Shown piece by piece: positions 12,077 through 22,065 of a DNA stretch of 64,000 bases. The stretch lies in assembly GCA_021432635.1 (NCBI GenBank), contig MU270102.1, positions 1 through 64,000 on the forward strand, read 5' to 3'. The position numbers and the translations under genes were made by a program. Source of the stretch: Thozetella sp. PMI_491 (Eukaryota > Ascomycota > Sordariomycetes > Chaetosphaeriales > Chaetosphaeriaceae). The notes below the pieces were generated by a model, which ran no database searches, was not told the origin of the DNA, and was given only the letters and a program-made list of their open reading frames with translations. Within the stretch, counting starts at the first letter, position 1. Every line of letters begins with the position of its first letter.

Positions 12077-12892
12077 ATGCGCAAGCAGCAACCCCCATCG
12101 CACCCCAAGATGGCTGGTTCAGACAAACCCAGCGATGAGAGCCAAACGCGGCCAGACCAGTTTCAGCCGTTCCCGCGTTTACCTGCTGAGCTAAGACGCG
12201 AGATTTGGAGCTTTGCCGCATCTTCGCCAACCTCAGTGTCCAGTGTCTGCATCTTCACATCCGACATGGCGAGCAGGAAAAAGCCCATGATTGTTCACGA
12301 GCCGACCAACGCAGTTCTTCTGGAGACTACCCGAGAGGCGCATCATGTAGCATCCGAAACATCGACCACCCGTGCCTATAACCCAGATCGCGATGTCCTC
12401 TACATAAGCAAAGAGATGTTCCAGCGCTTCACAACTAGCGCTAGCGCTCAGCGTGGGCCGTCGTGGGTGCCCAGGATCCGGCATCTTGCACTCGCCATCG
12501 CCGGGTCTGACCAGGGCCTCTGGCTACCGATTGCATTACGCCAGATGGACTCATTGGAGAGCATATCGATCGTATACCCCGCAGTATCGGGTACCGTTGA
12601 TTGTTTTGCGGACGTCGGTATTCCCTCGAGGAAGGGCGCGTCCCTACGGTTGATGACGGAGGAAGAGAGAGAAAGGCTTATCGTCTCCGCCGACTATGTC
12701 TATGGTACTTGGGCCGGAGACTTCAACATCCGCTGGACAAGGAATGTGAACGAGCACCTGGTTAAGGTCATAGAGAACATGAATAGAGAGAGCGGCCCTG
12801 GAATGCCTGGCGGGGCAGCGCCGATGTGGGATCCAGAAACCAAGCAGCTTAGATTAAGATTTGAGGCTCGGGTCTTCGAACCGTTAGAGTAA
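12077..12892 (+). CDS. 2EXR domain (F-box-like) protein
   Basis: Single exon, 271 residues; an in-frame ATG at 12110 in AAGATGG context may be the real start (260 residues). The motif FPRLPAELRREIWSFAA at about 31-47 is the hallmark of the fungal 2EXR family, an F-box-like N-terminal module. The rest (NAVLLETTREAHH, DRDVLYISKEMFQRF, IRHLALAIAG) follows the usual layout: a recurrent-residue helix, a DxxxD/E-LYFS-like strand and an LRR-like strand set. No signal peptide or membrane helix. The biological role of these proteins, greatly expanded in filamentous fungi, is unknown; adaptor function in ubiquitin ligases is only an inference. Its 3' end faces the regulator gene that ends at 12956. Confidence 0.85.
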   Translation: MRKQQPPSHPKMAGSDKPSDESQTRPDQFQPFPRLPAELRREIWSFAASSPTSVSSVCIFTSDMASRKKPMIVHEPTNAVLLETTREAHHVASETSTTRAYNPDRDVLYISKEMFQRFTTSASAQRGPSWVPRIRHLALAIAGSDQGLWLPIALRQMDSLESISIVYPAVSGTVDCFADVGIPSRKGASLRLMTEEERERLIVSADYVYGTWAGDFNIRWTRNVNEHLVKVIENMNRESGPGMPGGAAPMWDPETKQLRLRFEARVFEPLE

Positions 12893-12955
12893 TATACACG
12901 ACCACCCTGGCGCCTGTCCGGGGTAACCGTCTGGGGTAATTTTATATTGCATGCA

Positions 12956-15046
12956 TCATGTCCCCTCGAACATGTCCCATAGGCTGGGAAACAGCTCGTC
13001 AACGTCAGGGATGTCAGACATGACGAGCTCTTGAAGCTCGGGAATGGCCGTTGAAGGGCTCACCCCCGCAGTGGAGGACAAGAGCTTGTCCACCACTTCT
13101 GTGTACTGTGCGAGACAAAGGTCCCCGAGGTCCCAGCCGGCATCTTGGCGATAAGCGGCCAGGGCGGTGATCAAGTCCTTGGCAAGCCGCAGGGATGCGC
13201 TCTGCGCAAGCCCGCCGGCAGAATTTTCCGTCTCCAAGGCGCATCGGAGGAGGAATGTAACGGTAGAGGCGAATGCAAAGGCCGCGACGGGCAGCCAGAA
13301 ATCCCCGAGGTGGCGCTCTTCCAGCTCCTGCACGAACAGCACGATTTCTTCAGCGGCCCGGCGTACTTGCAGATAGTGGCGGGCAAGCGAGCCCTCGGCA
13401 GATTCGCCCTTTTGCTTCTCGATGTCTAGCTCAATCTTCCGGCCATGCAGTCGTATCGAGAGGTAGGCGAGCCTCAGGTTTGCGGCGCCTGGTATGTGCA
13501 GATTGGTTCCTCGGATGATGATGCGCCGTACGTCGTCGCCCAGCGACTCTTCCCAGTTGTCAAGGCCTGCGCCTAGATCTGCTACGTTTTTCCCGCCGGC
13601 AAAGCCCTCTGGAAGATCCAGCCGGTAGAGATATTCTAGGTAGTTATCAAGTGTCTCTGTGAGGGTCGCTAATGCTACATAGACAGACGAAGCTGCTACT
13701 TCTTGGGGTGTGGCGATTTGGCTACAGAGATACTCAAGGCGTGGCGTTGGGACATCGTACTGGCCTCGACGGATGTGCGAAGGCGTGCCATAAGCCAAGC
13801 AGCACCTGTGCATGTTAACTACCGGCAAGAAGCCACAACTAGCAAAGAATAGGCACTCACCACTTATCGTGAATCAATAGGCCCCACCATAGCTTTATCC
13901 TGAATAACTTCTCCGACGGCTGCATATCCCAATCCAGAGGATCGCGGTTGAGACCGAGAGAATGGGCGAGCGACACAGCTGACCCAAGCTGAACACTGTT
14001 TCCGATCATGGACGTGGTGGGCCGGCCACCAGTATTTATAAGAATCGCAATGATGGTAGCAATCCCGGGAGAGAGGTACAGCTCGGAATAGAGTGCCTCA
14101 CTTGCCATGTTCCAGATGAACCGTACGTCGGGGCAATGGTGGGCGGAAAGTCTCGGCGACCACCGCCAGAACGCCATCATATGCGCATAGATGCATGCGA
14201 GAAGAGATGGAGATATGTTTTCCTTTTCATTGCGGTACAGGTATCGGAAAGAGGACGGCTCGAGCAGCGGAAAACACAAGTTCACCTTCTCCAGGTATCT
14301 AGTGCTGTCAGTGCCATTTCAATCCTTCTACTTTTGCAACTAGAGGGATAAGCTTACAGATCAATTAGTTCTTCTAGCCACGGTTCCAGTAGTTTTTCTA
14401 TGACCTGATTCTTTTGTTGTGCCACTGTCTGGTGTGACGAGATTCCGAGAGGATGCTTTCGTACTGATGTGAACATGACCGAGGCCCGGCCCCCCCCTCG
14501 GCCCCATGCCCGCGCCGGCCGGCCGCTCACACCCGGCTCCGTCGAGAGGTACTGGGAAAGGACCTGGGTGTCGCCGGTCACGGCAGGTCCCACAATATGA
14601 GAGCTGTCTCGGGCCTCGACGCCCCCAACACCTGCTACTAGGTCCGCAAGCGGTGCTTGGGGGTGGCTCTCCAGACCCCCCGGCCCGGCGGGTGGGGTTG
14701 GCCGCGGCTCTGCTGGAGAAATTGGATTCGGAGGAATCGTGGGCGCTCTCTGACAGCATATATTAGATAGGCATTGTATGCAGAGGAAACACGCCTGGCG
14801 CACCTGCTCTTCTGTCCACCGGCTAGCGATACGCTGGCGAACGGCGGCCTTGCGCTGTCGCTGGGGACTGTTGGACTCCTGTCCCGGGAACTCACAGGGA
14901 GTCCCGTGCACGCTGCACATTAGACACCTTGGAGAATGTTGCTCCAGCTTGCAGCGCGACTTCCGCCGCCTGCACTGCAGACATGCCGGGCGTAGGTGCG
15001 AGCGGTACGGCCGGGGCTCCGGCGGGGACTCGAAGGCTTCGGCCAT
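12956..15046 (-). CDS. Zn2Cys6 transcription factor with fungal-specific domain
   Basis: Three exons on the minus strand (15046-14358, 14298-13861, 13805-12956) give 658 residues; introns of 59 and 55 nt (donors GTAAGC and GTGAGT) join in frame. Residues about 22-50 are a binuclear zinc cluster: C-x2-C-x6-C (CLQCRRRKSRC), then C-x2-C-x6-C. The fungal-specific transcription factor domain is spread over exons 2-3; its signature LWWGLLIHDKWCCLAYGTP is only restored by splicing, followed by YDVPTP. Cytosolic/nuclear. It is divergent from the permease gene at 15629 (582 bp shared promoter), with the decarboxylase gene next, so the simplest reading is that it regulates those two genes and perhaps itself. 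Between the two domains lies a Pro/Gly-rich linker. Confidence 0.9.
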
Positions 15047-15628
15047 TGCCTAACAGCACTGGGGTTGGTGTACAAAGCTTGTACGGATCCAAGTTTCCCG
15101 GTGCTATGAACAAGCGACTACTCCGCGGGTCGTCATAGACTTGTTGAATCTGAGGCCTCAACTCACGAGTAAGCCTGGACTCTGCGCGGGAAACTGTCCC
15201 CCCCGATACCGGCAAACGGCTAAAGTTGATTGGCAAACGGCACCCGTTCGTCGCGCCATCTTTCCGCGGGAAAGTGGCCGCGCACCCTCGGCAAACTGAC
15301 TAGAGGTTGCGGGGGTGTACCCTGTCGCCGATAATATGTGGAGACATGGCCGTCTATCATAGGTGGTTATCTTCGGGGACCCTGCACAGCTTCGAAGTAT
15401 ACAGGTCGTATCATTCTTATCGGGCGCAACCCCCTCAATTACGAGTCAGTAACAGTAGATTAAAGAGAAAGAAGCCCAGTTGAAGTGGCCCTGATTCACA
15501 GTCTTCCTGCGTATGCTCTTTGTAGACCGTAATTATTCGGACCACGGTGAGCTGGGAGTACCCCGGCCAAGACAATACGTAGTTGGATTGGCAGAGCAAG
15601 CAGAAAGCCCTAATTCCTACGATCCACC
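15047..15628. promoter_or_regulatory. divergent promoter of regulator and permease
   Basis: 582 bp between two start codons. It contains a GGCAAAC repeat: GGCAAACGGC at 15211-15220 and 15232-15241, and CGGCAAACTG at 15289-15298. It also contains CCGCGGGAAAGTGG at 15264-15277, which has a near match upstream of the decarboxylase. CCGCGG is an everted/inverted CGG pair, the type of site Zn2Cys6 proteins read. Function is inferred from position and recurrence only. Confidence 0.5.
15211..15298. repeat. three GGCAAAC direct repeats in promoter
   Basis: GGCAAACGGC occurs twice 21 bp apart (two helical turns), and CGGCAAACTG occurs 57 bp further on. All are in the same orientation within the divergent promoter. 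Candidate operator sites. Confidence 0.5.
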
Positions 15629-17254
15629 ATGTCGGAGGGGCCTCAACACGCTGCAGCGGCGCCTGCCGGCGAGCCCGAGATCGAGAAAAAGGCGCCTTCG
15701 ATCGCCGACATGGAACCGGACTTGAAAGGAGGCGACACGGTGCTCCTGGACGAAGCGGAGCTCTTCTTGCAGCAAAACGGCATCCCGCACTCGCGTCTTG
15801 CGGAGCTTCTTGCCGACCAGGATGCCCAGAAGAAGCTCATCAGGAAGATCGACTGGACGTTAATCCCGTTGCTCTGCGGAACCTACCTCCTGCAGTACAT
15901 TGACAAGCAGGCGCTCGGTTATGGCGCCGTCTTCGACCTATTTACGTCGACTGGGATGTCGCAGGACCAGTATTCATGGCTCGCTAGCGTCTTCTACATC
16001 GCCTATCTCGTCGCGGAGTGGCCGGCTAGCTATATGGCCCAGCGCTTCCCCACCGGCACTGTCGTGAGCACCTGCGTGATCTGCTGGGGCATCGTGCTCA
16101 TGTGCACAGCGGCGTCAAGCAACTTCGCCGGCATGGCCGCCTGCCGCTTCCTTCTCGGCATCTTTGAGGCCGTCATCACGCCCTGCTTCATGATGGTGAT
16201 CTCCATGTGGTATACCCGCAGCGAGTCGCCGGCGCGTGCTGGCGCCTTTTACTGCTTCAACGGGTTTGGCTCTATGGTTGGAGGAATCCTCTTTTACGGC
16301 GTTGGCCAGGCTAAAGGGTTCACCATCTGGCGCATCATCTTCATCCTCTGCGGCGGATTGACGATTGTGTGGGGCATTGTGCTGTACTTCTTTCTGCCGA
16401 ACAACATCCTGACGGCGAAGCGGTATAGCGTCGAGGAGCGCGCCATGCTCATTGCCCGCAGCCAGAGCAATGGCACCGGAGTCTTCAACCGCAAGATAAA
16501 GCCCTACCAGGTCAAGGAAGCCTTCATGGATGCCCAGGTTTGGCTGCTGTTCCTGTTTACTCTTCTGAACGAAGTTGTGAACGGCGGCATTGCCAACTTC
16601 GGCAAGCTCATCGTCAAGGGGTTTACCAACGACCCATTGATGACCACCGTGTATGGAATTCCGTACGGTGCATGGGTTGCCTTCTTCGTTTTCACCGGCC
16701 CGCTCTGCGCCTCCAAGTTCAAAAACGCGCGAACGTTGGTGCTCATGCTTTGGGTTGTCCCAACCATGGCTGCAATGATCATCTTTTTGAAGATCGACCG
16801 GACCAATCACACCGGCCTGTTGATGGGCTACTACATTGTAAGTTTACTACACATTCTATCCCAATGGAACGAGACTAACCATCCACAGAGTCCCTGTTTT
16901 GTTGGTGCGTTAGTAATAGCGCTTCAGATGCCGGCCGCCAACGTGGGAGGATACACCAAGCGTGTGACTGCCACTTCTCTCGTCTTTTTGGCGTATTGTG
17001 TGGGCAATATCATCGGGCCGCATGCTTTCCTAGGCAGCGAGGCGCCGGTTTACGAGACTGGCTGCTATGTTATTCTTGGCTGTTCCTCTGGGCAGATTCT
17101 AATCGCCATCGCACTCCGCCTGCTGCTGGTGCACCGCAATAAGAAGCGTGACAGTGAGGCCGCCACCTCGGCTCAGTATGTGGAGGACGGTGAGGATGAC
17201 ACACTGCTGGACTTGACCGATTTTGAGAACAAGCGGTTTAGGTACTCGATTTAG
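15629..17254 (+). CDS. MFS permease, DAL5/allantoate (anion:cation symporter) type
   Basis: Two exons (15629-16837, 16889-17254) give 524 residues. The 51 nt intron (GTAAGT donor, GACTAAC branch, CACAG acceptor) is a multiple of three without a stop, so reading straight through would wrongly add 17 residues. Start is CCACCATG. A cytosolic N-terminal stretch of about 85 residues (RKIDWTLIPLLCGTYLLQYIDK begins the first helix) precedes 12 predicted membrane helices; the region around CRFLLGIFEAVITPC with MWYTRSESPARAG is characteristic of the DAL5/allantoate/nicotinate family of the plasma membrane. Such carriers import small carboxylates and amides. Between a regulator and a dialkylglycine decarboxylase, it may import that enzyme's substrate; this is inference. 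Confidence 0.88.
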   Translation: MSEGPQHAAAAPAGEPEIEKKAPSIADMEPDLKGGDTVLLDEAELFLQQNGIPHSRLAELLADQDAQKKLIRKIDWTLIPLLCGTYLLQYIDKQALGYGAVFDLFTSTGMSQDQYSWLASVFYIAYLVAEWPASYMAQRFPTGTVVSTCVICWGIVLMCTAASSNFAGMAACRFLLGIFEAVITPCFMMVISMWYTRSESPARAGAFYCFNGFGSMVGGILFYGVGQAKGFTIWRIIFILCGGLTIVWGIVLYFFLPNNILTAKRYSVEERAMLIARSQSNGTGVFNRKIKPYQVKEAFMDAQVWLLFLFTLLNEVVNGGIANFGKLIVKGFTNDPLMTTVYGIPYGAWVAFFVFTGPLCASKFKNARTLVLMLWVVPTMAAMIIFLKIDRTNHTGLLMGYYIVSLLHILSQWNETNHPQSPCFVGALVIALQMPAANVGGYTKRVTATSLVFLAYCVGNIIGPHAFLGSEAPVYETGCYVILGCSSGQILIAIALRLLLVHRNKKRDSEAATSAQYVEDGEDDTLLDLTDFENKRFRYSI

Positions 17255-17920
17255 CGGGCGGCGTTGGAAGCATATCTCGTTGCATTTTGTTTGGTATATT
17301 TTTTTCCCCGGCTTACCTGTATTGCTGCGGAATGCAGCCAAGAGTAGGGATATAACGTGTTGGCACATCGAGAGAGGAATACAGTACTACCGAGTACAGT
17401 GGAATAAGAAATTCTGCAAACTGTGAAATGATGAGTTCCACGCCGTGCGGTGGTGTAACCTTCGGCCACGCAACATCATGATTTGGAAGATGAAGTGATG
17501 ATCAGCCATCACGTTCGAGATCAGCGGCCAAGACTGCTGTTCAACATGTCCATAAAAAGGCAACGCACCTCAATGGACACAGATGAGCAAAAGATTTTGG
17601 AGGTGGAGTGGAGCTCGCCGATGCAAGTGCATACGGGATACCCTATCCGTCCGTTGCCGCGTACCTGTAGTTCGCCGCGGAAAGTGGTGTGGCTCGCCGC
17701 GGGGAAGCTGACCTCCTGCAGAGCACCCCTCGCTGCCCCTTATCTACCTCAGTAAGAGGGCATGACTCCTCCCATGGGAGAATACATCAGTAGCAGCAGC
17801 GCACAGCCTAGTCAAATCAAGCTTACTACCTGGCTCATACCTTGGTCGAAGCATCCTATCTCCACTAGAGCAACCCCAACATTGCCTAACGCGTTTGGGT
17901 AATCAGCTTCACCTGCAGCC
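17255..17920. other. intergenic, promoter of decarboxylase gene
   Basis: 666 bp between the permease stop and the decarboxylase start. It has no supported gene. It contains CCGCGGAAAGTGG at 17675-17687 (listed separately) and a nearby CGCCGCGGGGAAG. Confidence 0.55.
17675..17687 (+). promoter_or_regulatory. candidate regulator site shared with 15264-15277
   Basis: CCGCGGAAAGTGG differs from CCGCGGGAAAGTGG in the regulator/permease promoter by a single G. It lies 234 bp upstream of the decarboxylase ATG. The CCGCGG core is compatible with a Zn2Cys6 dimer. Confidence 0.45.
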
Positions 17921-19321
17921 ATGGCCCCCATGATTGACGACGACCCAGCCAAGACCACGCCGGTGGTGGTCACTAAGAGCGATGGTGCACCCACGCTCTA
18001 TAGCCATGTCAACCAAGACGAGTCGCATGAGAAGGTGGGCAAATACCTTCTCAACTACGGCACCAAGTTCAACAAGGATGTCGTTGTCGGCAGCAAGGGC
18101 CTTTACATTTACACGGCCGACGGCCACAGGGTTCTTGACTGGACGTCCGGCCAGATGTCCTGCCTCTTGGGGCATGGAAATCCCGAGATCGTCGAGGTGA
18201 TTGCATCCCATGCCGCCCAGCTCGACCATCTCTTCTCCGGCATGGCCTCCCCGCCCGTCATCTCCCTCAGCGAGCGGCTTTGCTCGCTGCTGCCGGCTGG
18301 TCTCGACAAGGCCTTCTTCCTCAGCACGGGTGGTGAGAGCAATGAGGCCGCCATCAAGATGGCTAAGGTCTTCACCGGCAAGTTCGAGATCGTCGGCCTC
18401 GGCGCCTCGTGGCACGGCGTCACCGCACAAGCCCTCGGCGCCCAGTATCACTTCGGCCGCAAAGGTCAAGGCCCGCTCATGCCGGGCATGCACATGCTGC
18501 CGCCGCCGAACGCCTACCGCAGCGTGTTCCGGAAACCGGATGGTAGCCATGACTGGGAGACGGAGCTTGAATTCGGATGGAACATGATCGACGCTGCCTC
18601 GTGCGGCAGCCTGGCGGCCTGCATCGTCGAGTGCATTCAGAGCTCGGCCGGCATGCACGTCCTCCCGCCCGGATACCTCAAGGCGCTCAAGAAGCACTGC
18701 GAGAAGCGGGGAATGCTGCTGATTGTGGACGAGGCACAGACGGGCGTGGGCCGGTGCGGTGACTTGATGGCTATCAACTACGAGGGCGTGGTGCCAGATA
18801 TCCTGACGCTTAGCAAGACGCTTGGCAACGGCCTGCCGCTGAGCGCAGTGATCACACGGGAGGAGATCGAAAAGGTGTGCATCGAGCGGGACTACTGCTT
18901 CTACACCACACATGTCAACGACCCGCTCCCCGCTGCCGTCGGCGACAAGGTCCTGGAGATTGTGGTGCGGGACAACCTAGTGGCGCACTCCAAGGCCATG
19001 GGGCAGGTACTCATGGCCGGGCTAAAGAAGCTAGAGTCGCGGTACGGATGCATTGGTGATGTTCGGGGTAGAGGCCTGATGGCAGGTGTCGAGATCGTGG
19101 CGGATAGAGAGACGAAGACGCCCGCGCTAGACCTAGGTAAGGCGATCGGCGACAAGGCATACGAGCTCGGTGTGTGGGCGAACCTCAGCAGCCACCCTAG
19201 CTTCGGTGGTACCTTTCGGATTGCACCGCCCATCACTATCACGAAGGAGCAGCTCGAGACAGGTTTGGAAATCTTGGAGAAGGCGTTTGCTTCAACGCCG
19301 GGTACCATGCCTCTGTACTAG
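17921..19321 (+). CDS. 2,2-dialkylglycine decarboxylase (class-III aminotransferase fold)
   Basis: Single exon, 466 residues. A PLP enzyme that decarboxylates 2,2-dialkylglycines such as 2-aminoisobutyrate to a ketone and CO2 and then transaminates pyruvate to alanine. Landmarks: STGGESNEAAIKMAK (135-149), DEAQTGVG with PLP-ring Asp270, and ILTLSKTLGNGLPLSA with the Schiff-base Lys299. Residues that distinguish the bacterial decarboxylase appear to be kept: Gln78 in SGQMS, Trp164 in WHG, Ser241/242 in the SSAG loop, and Arg433 in FRIAPPITIT, which binds the substrate carboxylate. No targeting signal, so cytosolic. The divergent regulator and the permease upstream suggest a small catabolic cassette. 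Other class-III aminotransferases (GABA, ornithine) are a weaker fit because of these residues. Confidence 0.9.
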   Translation: MAPMIDDDPAKTTPVVVTKSDGAPTLYSHVNQDESHEKVGKYLLNYGTKFNKDVVVGSKGLYIYTADGHRVLDWTSGQMSCLLGHGNPEIVEVIASHAAQLDHLFSGMASPPVISLSERLCSLLPAGLDKAFFLSTGGESNEAAIKMAKVFTGKFEIVGLGASWHGVTAQALGAQYHFGRKGQGPLMPGMHMLPPPNAYRSVFRKPDGSHDWETELEFGWNMIDAASCGSLAACIVECIQSSAGMHVLPPGYLKALKKHCEKRGMLLIVDEAQTGVGRCGDLMAINYEGVVPDILTLSKTLGNGLPLSAVITREEIEKVCIERDYCFYTTHVNDPLPAAVGDKVLEIVVRDNLVAHSKAMGQVLMAGLKKLESRYGCIGDVRGRGLMAGVEIVADRETKTPALDLGKAIGDKAYELGVWANLSSHPSFGGTFRIAPPITITKEQLETGLEILEKAFASTPGTMPLY

Positions 19322-19553
19322 AGTAGCACGGTAAATTAATGTGAATGAGCGATTACTTGTGTATATCCTTTGCTCCGCCTCATGCCTTTTACGAATCTAA
19401 TTTGAGTCGGGCACCTCGGTCACTCTTCATAGGTAATGCTCGGAACATTTTACTGGCTTGAAGAAGGTATATATTCTTCGCATAAGCTGTATTCTATATA
19501 CCAATTTGATATGGCCAACGACACATGATCGATAGGGGCAAATAGGTTAGCGT

Positions 19554-21445
19554 TTAATCCTCAAACTTCTCAGTTTGCTTCCACCAAAAGTCGCACTCTT
19601 GCTTAGCCCATTCATACTTTAGAAACTGCGCTGAGATTCCCGCGTCTTTGCCCCCGGCCCGCTCGTCGTTGCCCTCGCCGAGCACCATGGTCTTACCTTT
19701 GTCTTTCCCACCCTTACCGGCGAAGGGAAGCCATTCCGGTCTGAGCGGATACCGGCCCTTAACCGCGCTGGGATCACCCGTCACGATAAACGACGTCACG
19801 TACGCGTGTGTGAAGCCGGCTATCTCATCCTGCGCTGGCGAGATGCTGCGTACCTCCGCATTGTAAGTCTGGTAGCGCATCTGATCCCCATGGTTGGCCC
19901 CGTATAGCGCTGTCTTGTTTAGGGCCCAGTGGTAGATGTAAATAGGTGGGTCAGCTGAACTTTTGCTCCCCCATTCCGCTGTTTGCCGTACTGGGCATGT
20001 GTAGGCGTAATGACCGTACGCCGCCTCGGCACGTTTGTATTGGGCTCCGATGTCCATGGGGCGTGTCTCGACGTACTGAGAAGTAGAGGCCTTCAGCGGG
20101 TCGGGATAGAGTTTGTTCAGTTGAGCAATGTCGCCGCCAGAGAGCTGCGGTAGCAGAATCCGGAAGAACTCGGTGAAGTCTTCGGACGTGGATGCGCTCC
20201 TGGGCACGTACATAGCCCCTTCATTGTGTGCGGAGCCAGTGAGGATGGGCACCTTGTTCCACTTGCCAGATTTCCAGGCATCGATAGGGCGGCGCGAAAT
20301 GATCTCTCCGTCGAGCACAGGCTGCCACGCCCAGCGGACCGACGGGTTGGACCGCTCAAATACCGTCTGTCCAGACTCAATAATGGTCGAGGATGGCAGG
20401 GCCCGAAGGCAGGGGAGATATTCGTGCTCCGGCCGGTTGCCGCACCCGGTCAGCTTGAGGAACTCTTGGAAATGAGCCTCATTCAGCGCCGAATCAGGGG
20501 GATGTACGGCACGGGCGGTATGAGCCCCGGAGTCCATGACTGCTTTGTGAAACAGCTTCTTGGGCTGATTGATATCCATGATCAGGTGGCCAATCTAGAA
20601 GCCGTCAGCAAGGTATTGCCATGAGAGGATATGGATCAAACGGCTCACTTACGCCGTGAGCAGCCGCTGATAAACCCAATATAGTAACGTCGTCCGGATC
20701 ACCCCCGAAAGCAGCGATATTCTCCTGGACCCATTCGAGCGCCACATACATGTCCTTGAGCCCAAGGTTTAGGAGGCCCTCCTTGGCCGTAAGCGCCGTG
20801 TTCAGTCCCCCGGCAACGCCAACCCGATACTGCATCGAAACTGCAATGAATGGTTCCGCTGACCATGCCAGCATAGACGGGCTGTTGTGCATCCTCGCAG
20901 CGCCACGGTTGAAGGCACCGCCCGGGATCATGACCATGACCGGAAGCTTCTTACCCTCCCCTGTATGTCCTTTGGGTCGATATACATTGACTGTCAGGCA
21001 GTCCTCGCTCTGCCAGTCCGGGCCGAGCCACTCGTCGTCCGTGAAAGGTACAAGCTGCTTACCAGGGCACCTGCAGGCGGTCAGCGGGTTGTCCACAAGG
21101 AACGAGAGGCCTCGCTAACCTAGGACCAAGCTGGAAGGCCTCAAGGACATCATTTCCTGCAGGCACAGGCACCGCATGGCGGAAGCGGAGCTGTCCAACT
21201 GGTGGCAAGGCATATGGGATGCCCATAAAACCCTCTAGGGGCTCCGGGAACGTGCCATCAGTGACGAGCCTGCCGACGATCGTACCCTGTCGGATAGCCA
21301 CGCTGGGGGTGTAGTCGTATTTGGGCTTCCCCGGACCCCTCACGAAGGCTATGGCCGACTCTCTCAAATCGGGAAGCCATCCAAGAATCGCTGCTACGAG
21401 GACCGGCAGCAAGAAGGCCAGCCGAATTGGAGATCCTTCCGCCAT
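19554..21445 (-). CDS. type-B carboxylesterase with membrane/secretory N-terminus
   Basis: Three minus-strand exons (21445-21120, 21070-20653, 20594-19554) give 594 residues; introns of 49 and 58 nt, phases 2 and 0. The N-terminus has a hydrophobic stretch (residues about 8-24) that is either a signal peptide or an anchor. Family landmarks: FMGIPYALPPVGQLRF, SEDCLTVNVYRP, MIPGGAF (oxyanion loop) and WVQENIAAFGGDPDDVTILG. The nucleophile elbow reads GLSAAAHG instead of the usual GESAGG/GESAGA: Ser243 is present but the Glu and the following Gly are replaced. NEG (usual DEG/SEEGT) and a His in YGANHGDQ are the likely acid and base. It hydrolyses carboxylic esters if active; substrate unknown. 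It lies in tandem with the next esterase. Confidence 0.87.
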
Positions 21446-22065
21446 CTCTGCTTATGTTTCGTACGCCGCACGCTACCAAAATTCTTCCTCGGGGGAAAGT
21501 ATTCAATCGAGGGGACAATGCAGCGCCCGGGCGTTGTTAGCTACTCTCATACAGCTGTTGCATGATAAGCGTTGGGGCGATAGTCCCACTGTTGTAGACG
21601 CTCTCGGCCGTGAACCGGATGTATGTACCCAGGCAAGGTACCTTAGTGAGCGGACTGGATGGCCTCTGGGTCCACACATCATCACACATCGCCGCGGAAA
21701 ACCCAGCCATTGTTATCTCAGCAAGGGGGGAGGCCCCACCTGATAGGCTTGCGGGATCCCCCGAATTGCTAATTGATATGAATGATATCACAAATGGCTT
21801 CGCGTCAGCAACTACGAAAGGGGCAATTCAGGTCTACGCTGTAGAAATAGGAAGCAACCGTGTCCTTGCCCTGCACACTTGATGTCAATCAGTGGTGTAT
21901 TTTCAGGTACAGAAGACGTGGCGGCACTTTAGCGTCGGCTTGGTTGTTTGTAGCCTTGATCCACCTTGTAGATTGGTAGTGATTAGTTATCAGCTCAGCT
22001 CTCCTGCCAATATCTAGTTTTCTAGCCAAGGTAGTTTACTACAGATAGCTCTCTAGATCCACCAC
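21446..22065. other. intergenic between the two esterases
   Basis: About 620 bases; overlapping short frames only. It should contain the promoter of the 19554-21445 gene and the 3' UTR of the second esterase. No motif of note was seen. Confidence 0.5.

Noticed and set aside
16115-16810. 231-residue antisense frame inside the permease gene
   Set aside because: Opposes a clear membrane protein; composition is that of an antisense shadow.
17909-18913. 334-residue open frame antisense to the dialkylglycine decarboxylase
   Set aside because: It is the shadow of a GC-rich coding exon with third-position bias; Ala/Val/His-rich and low complexity, no family, while the sense strand has every catalytic motif.
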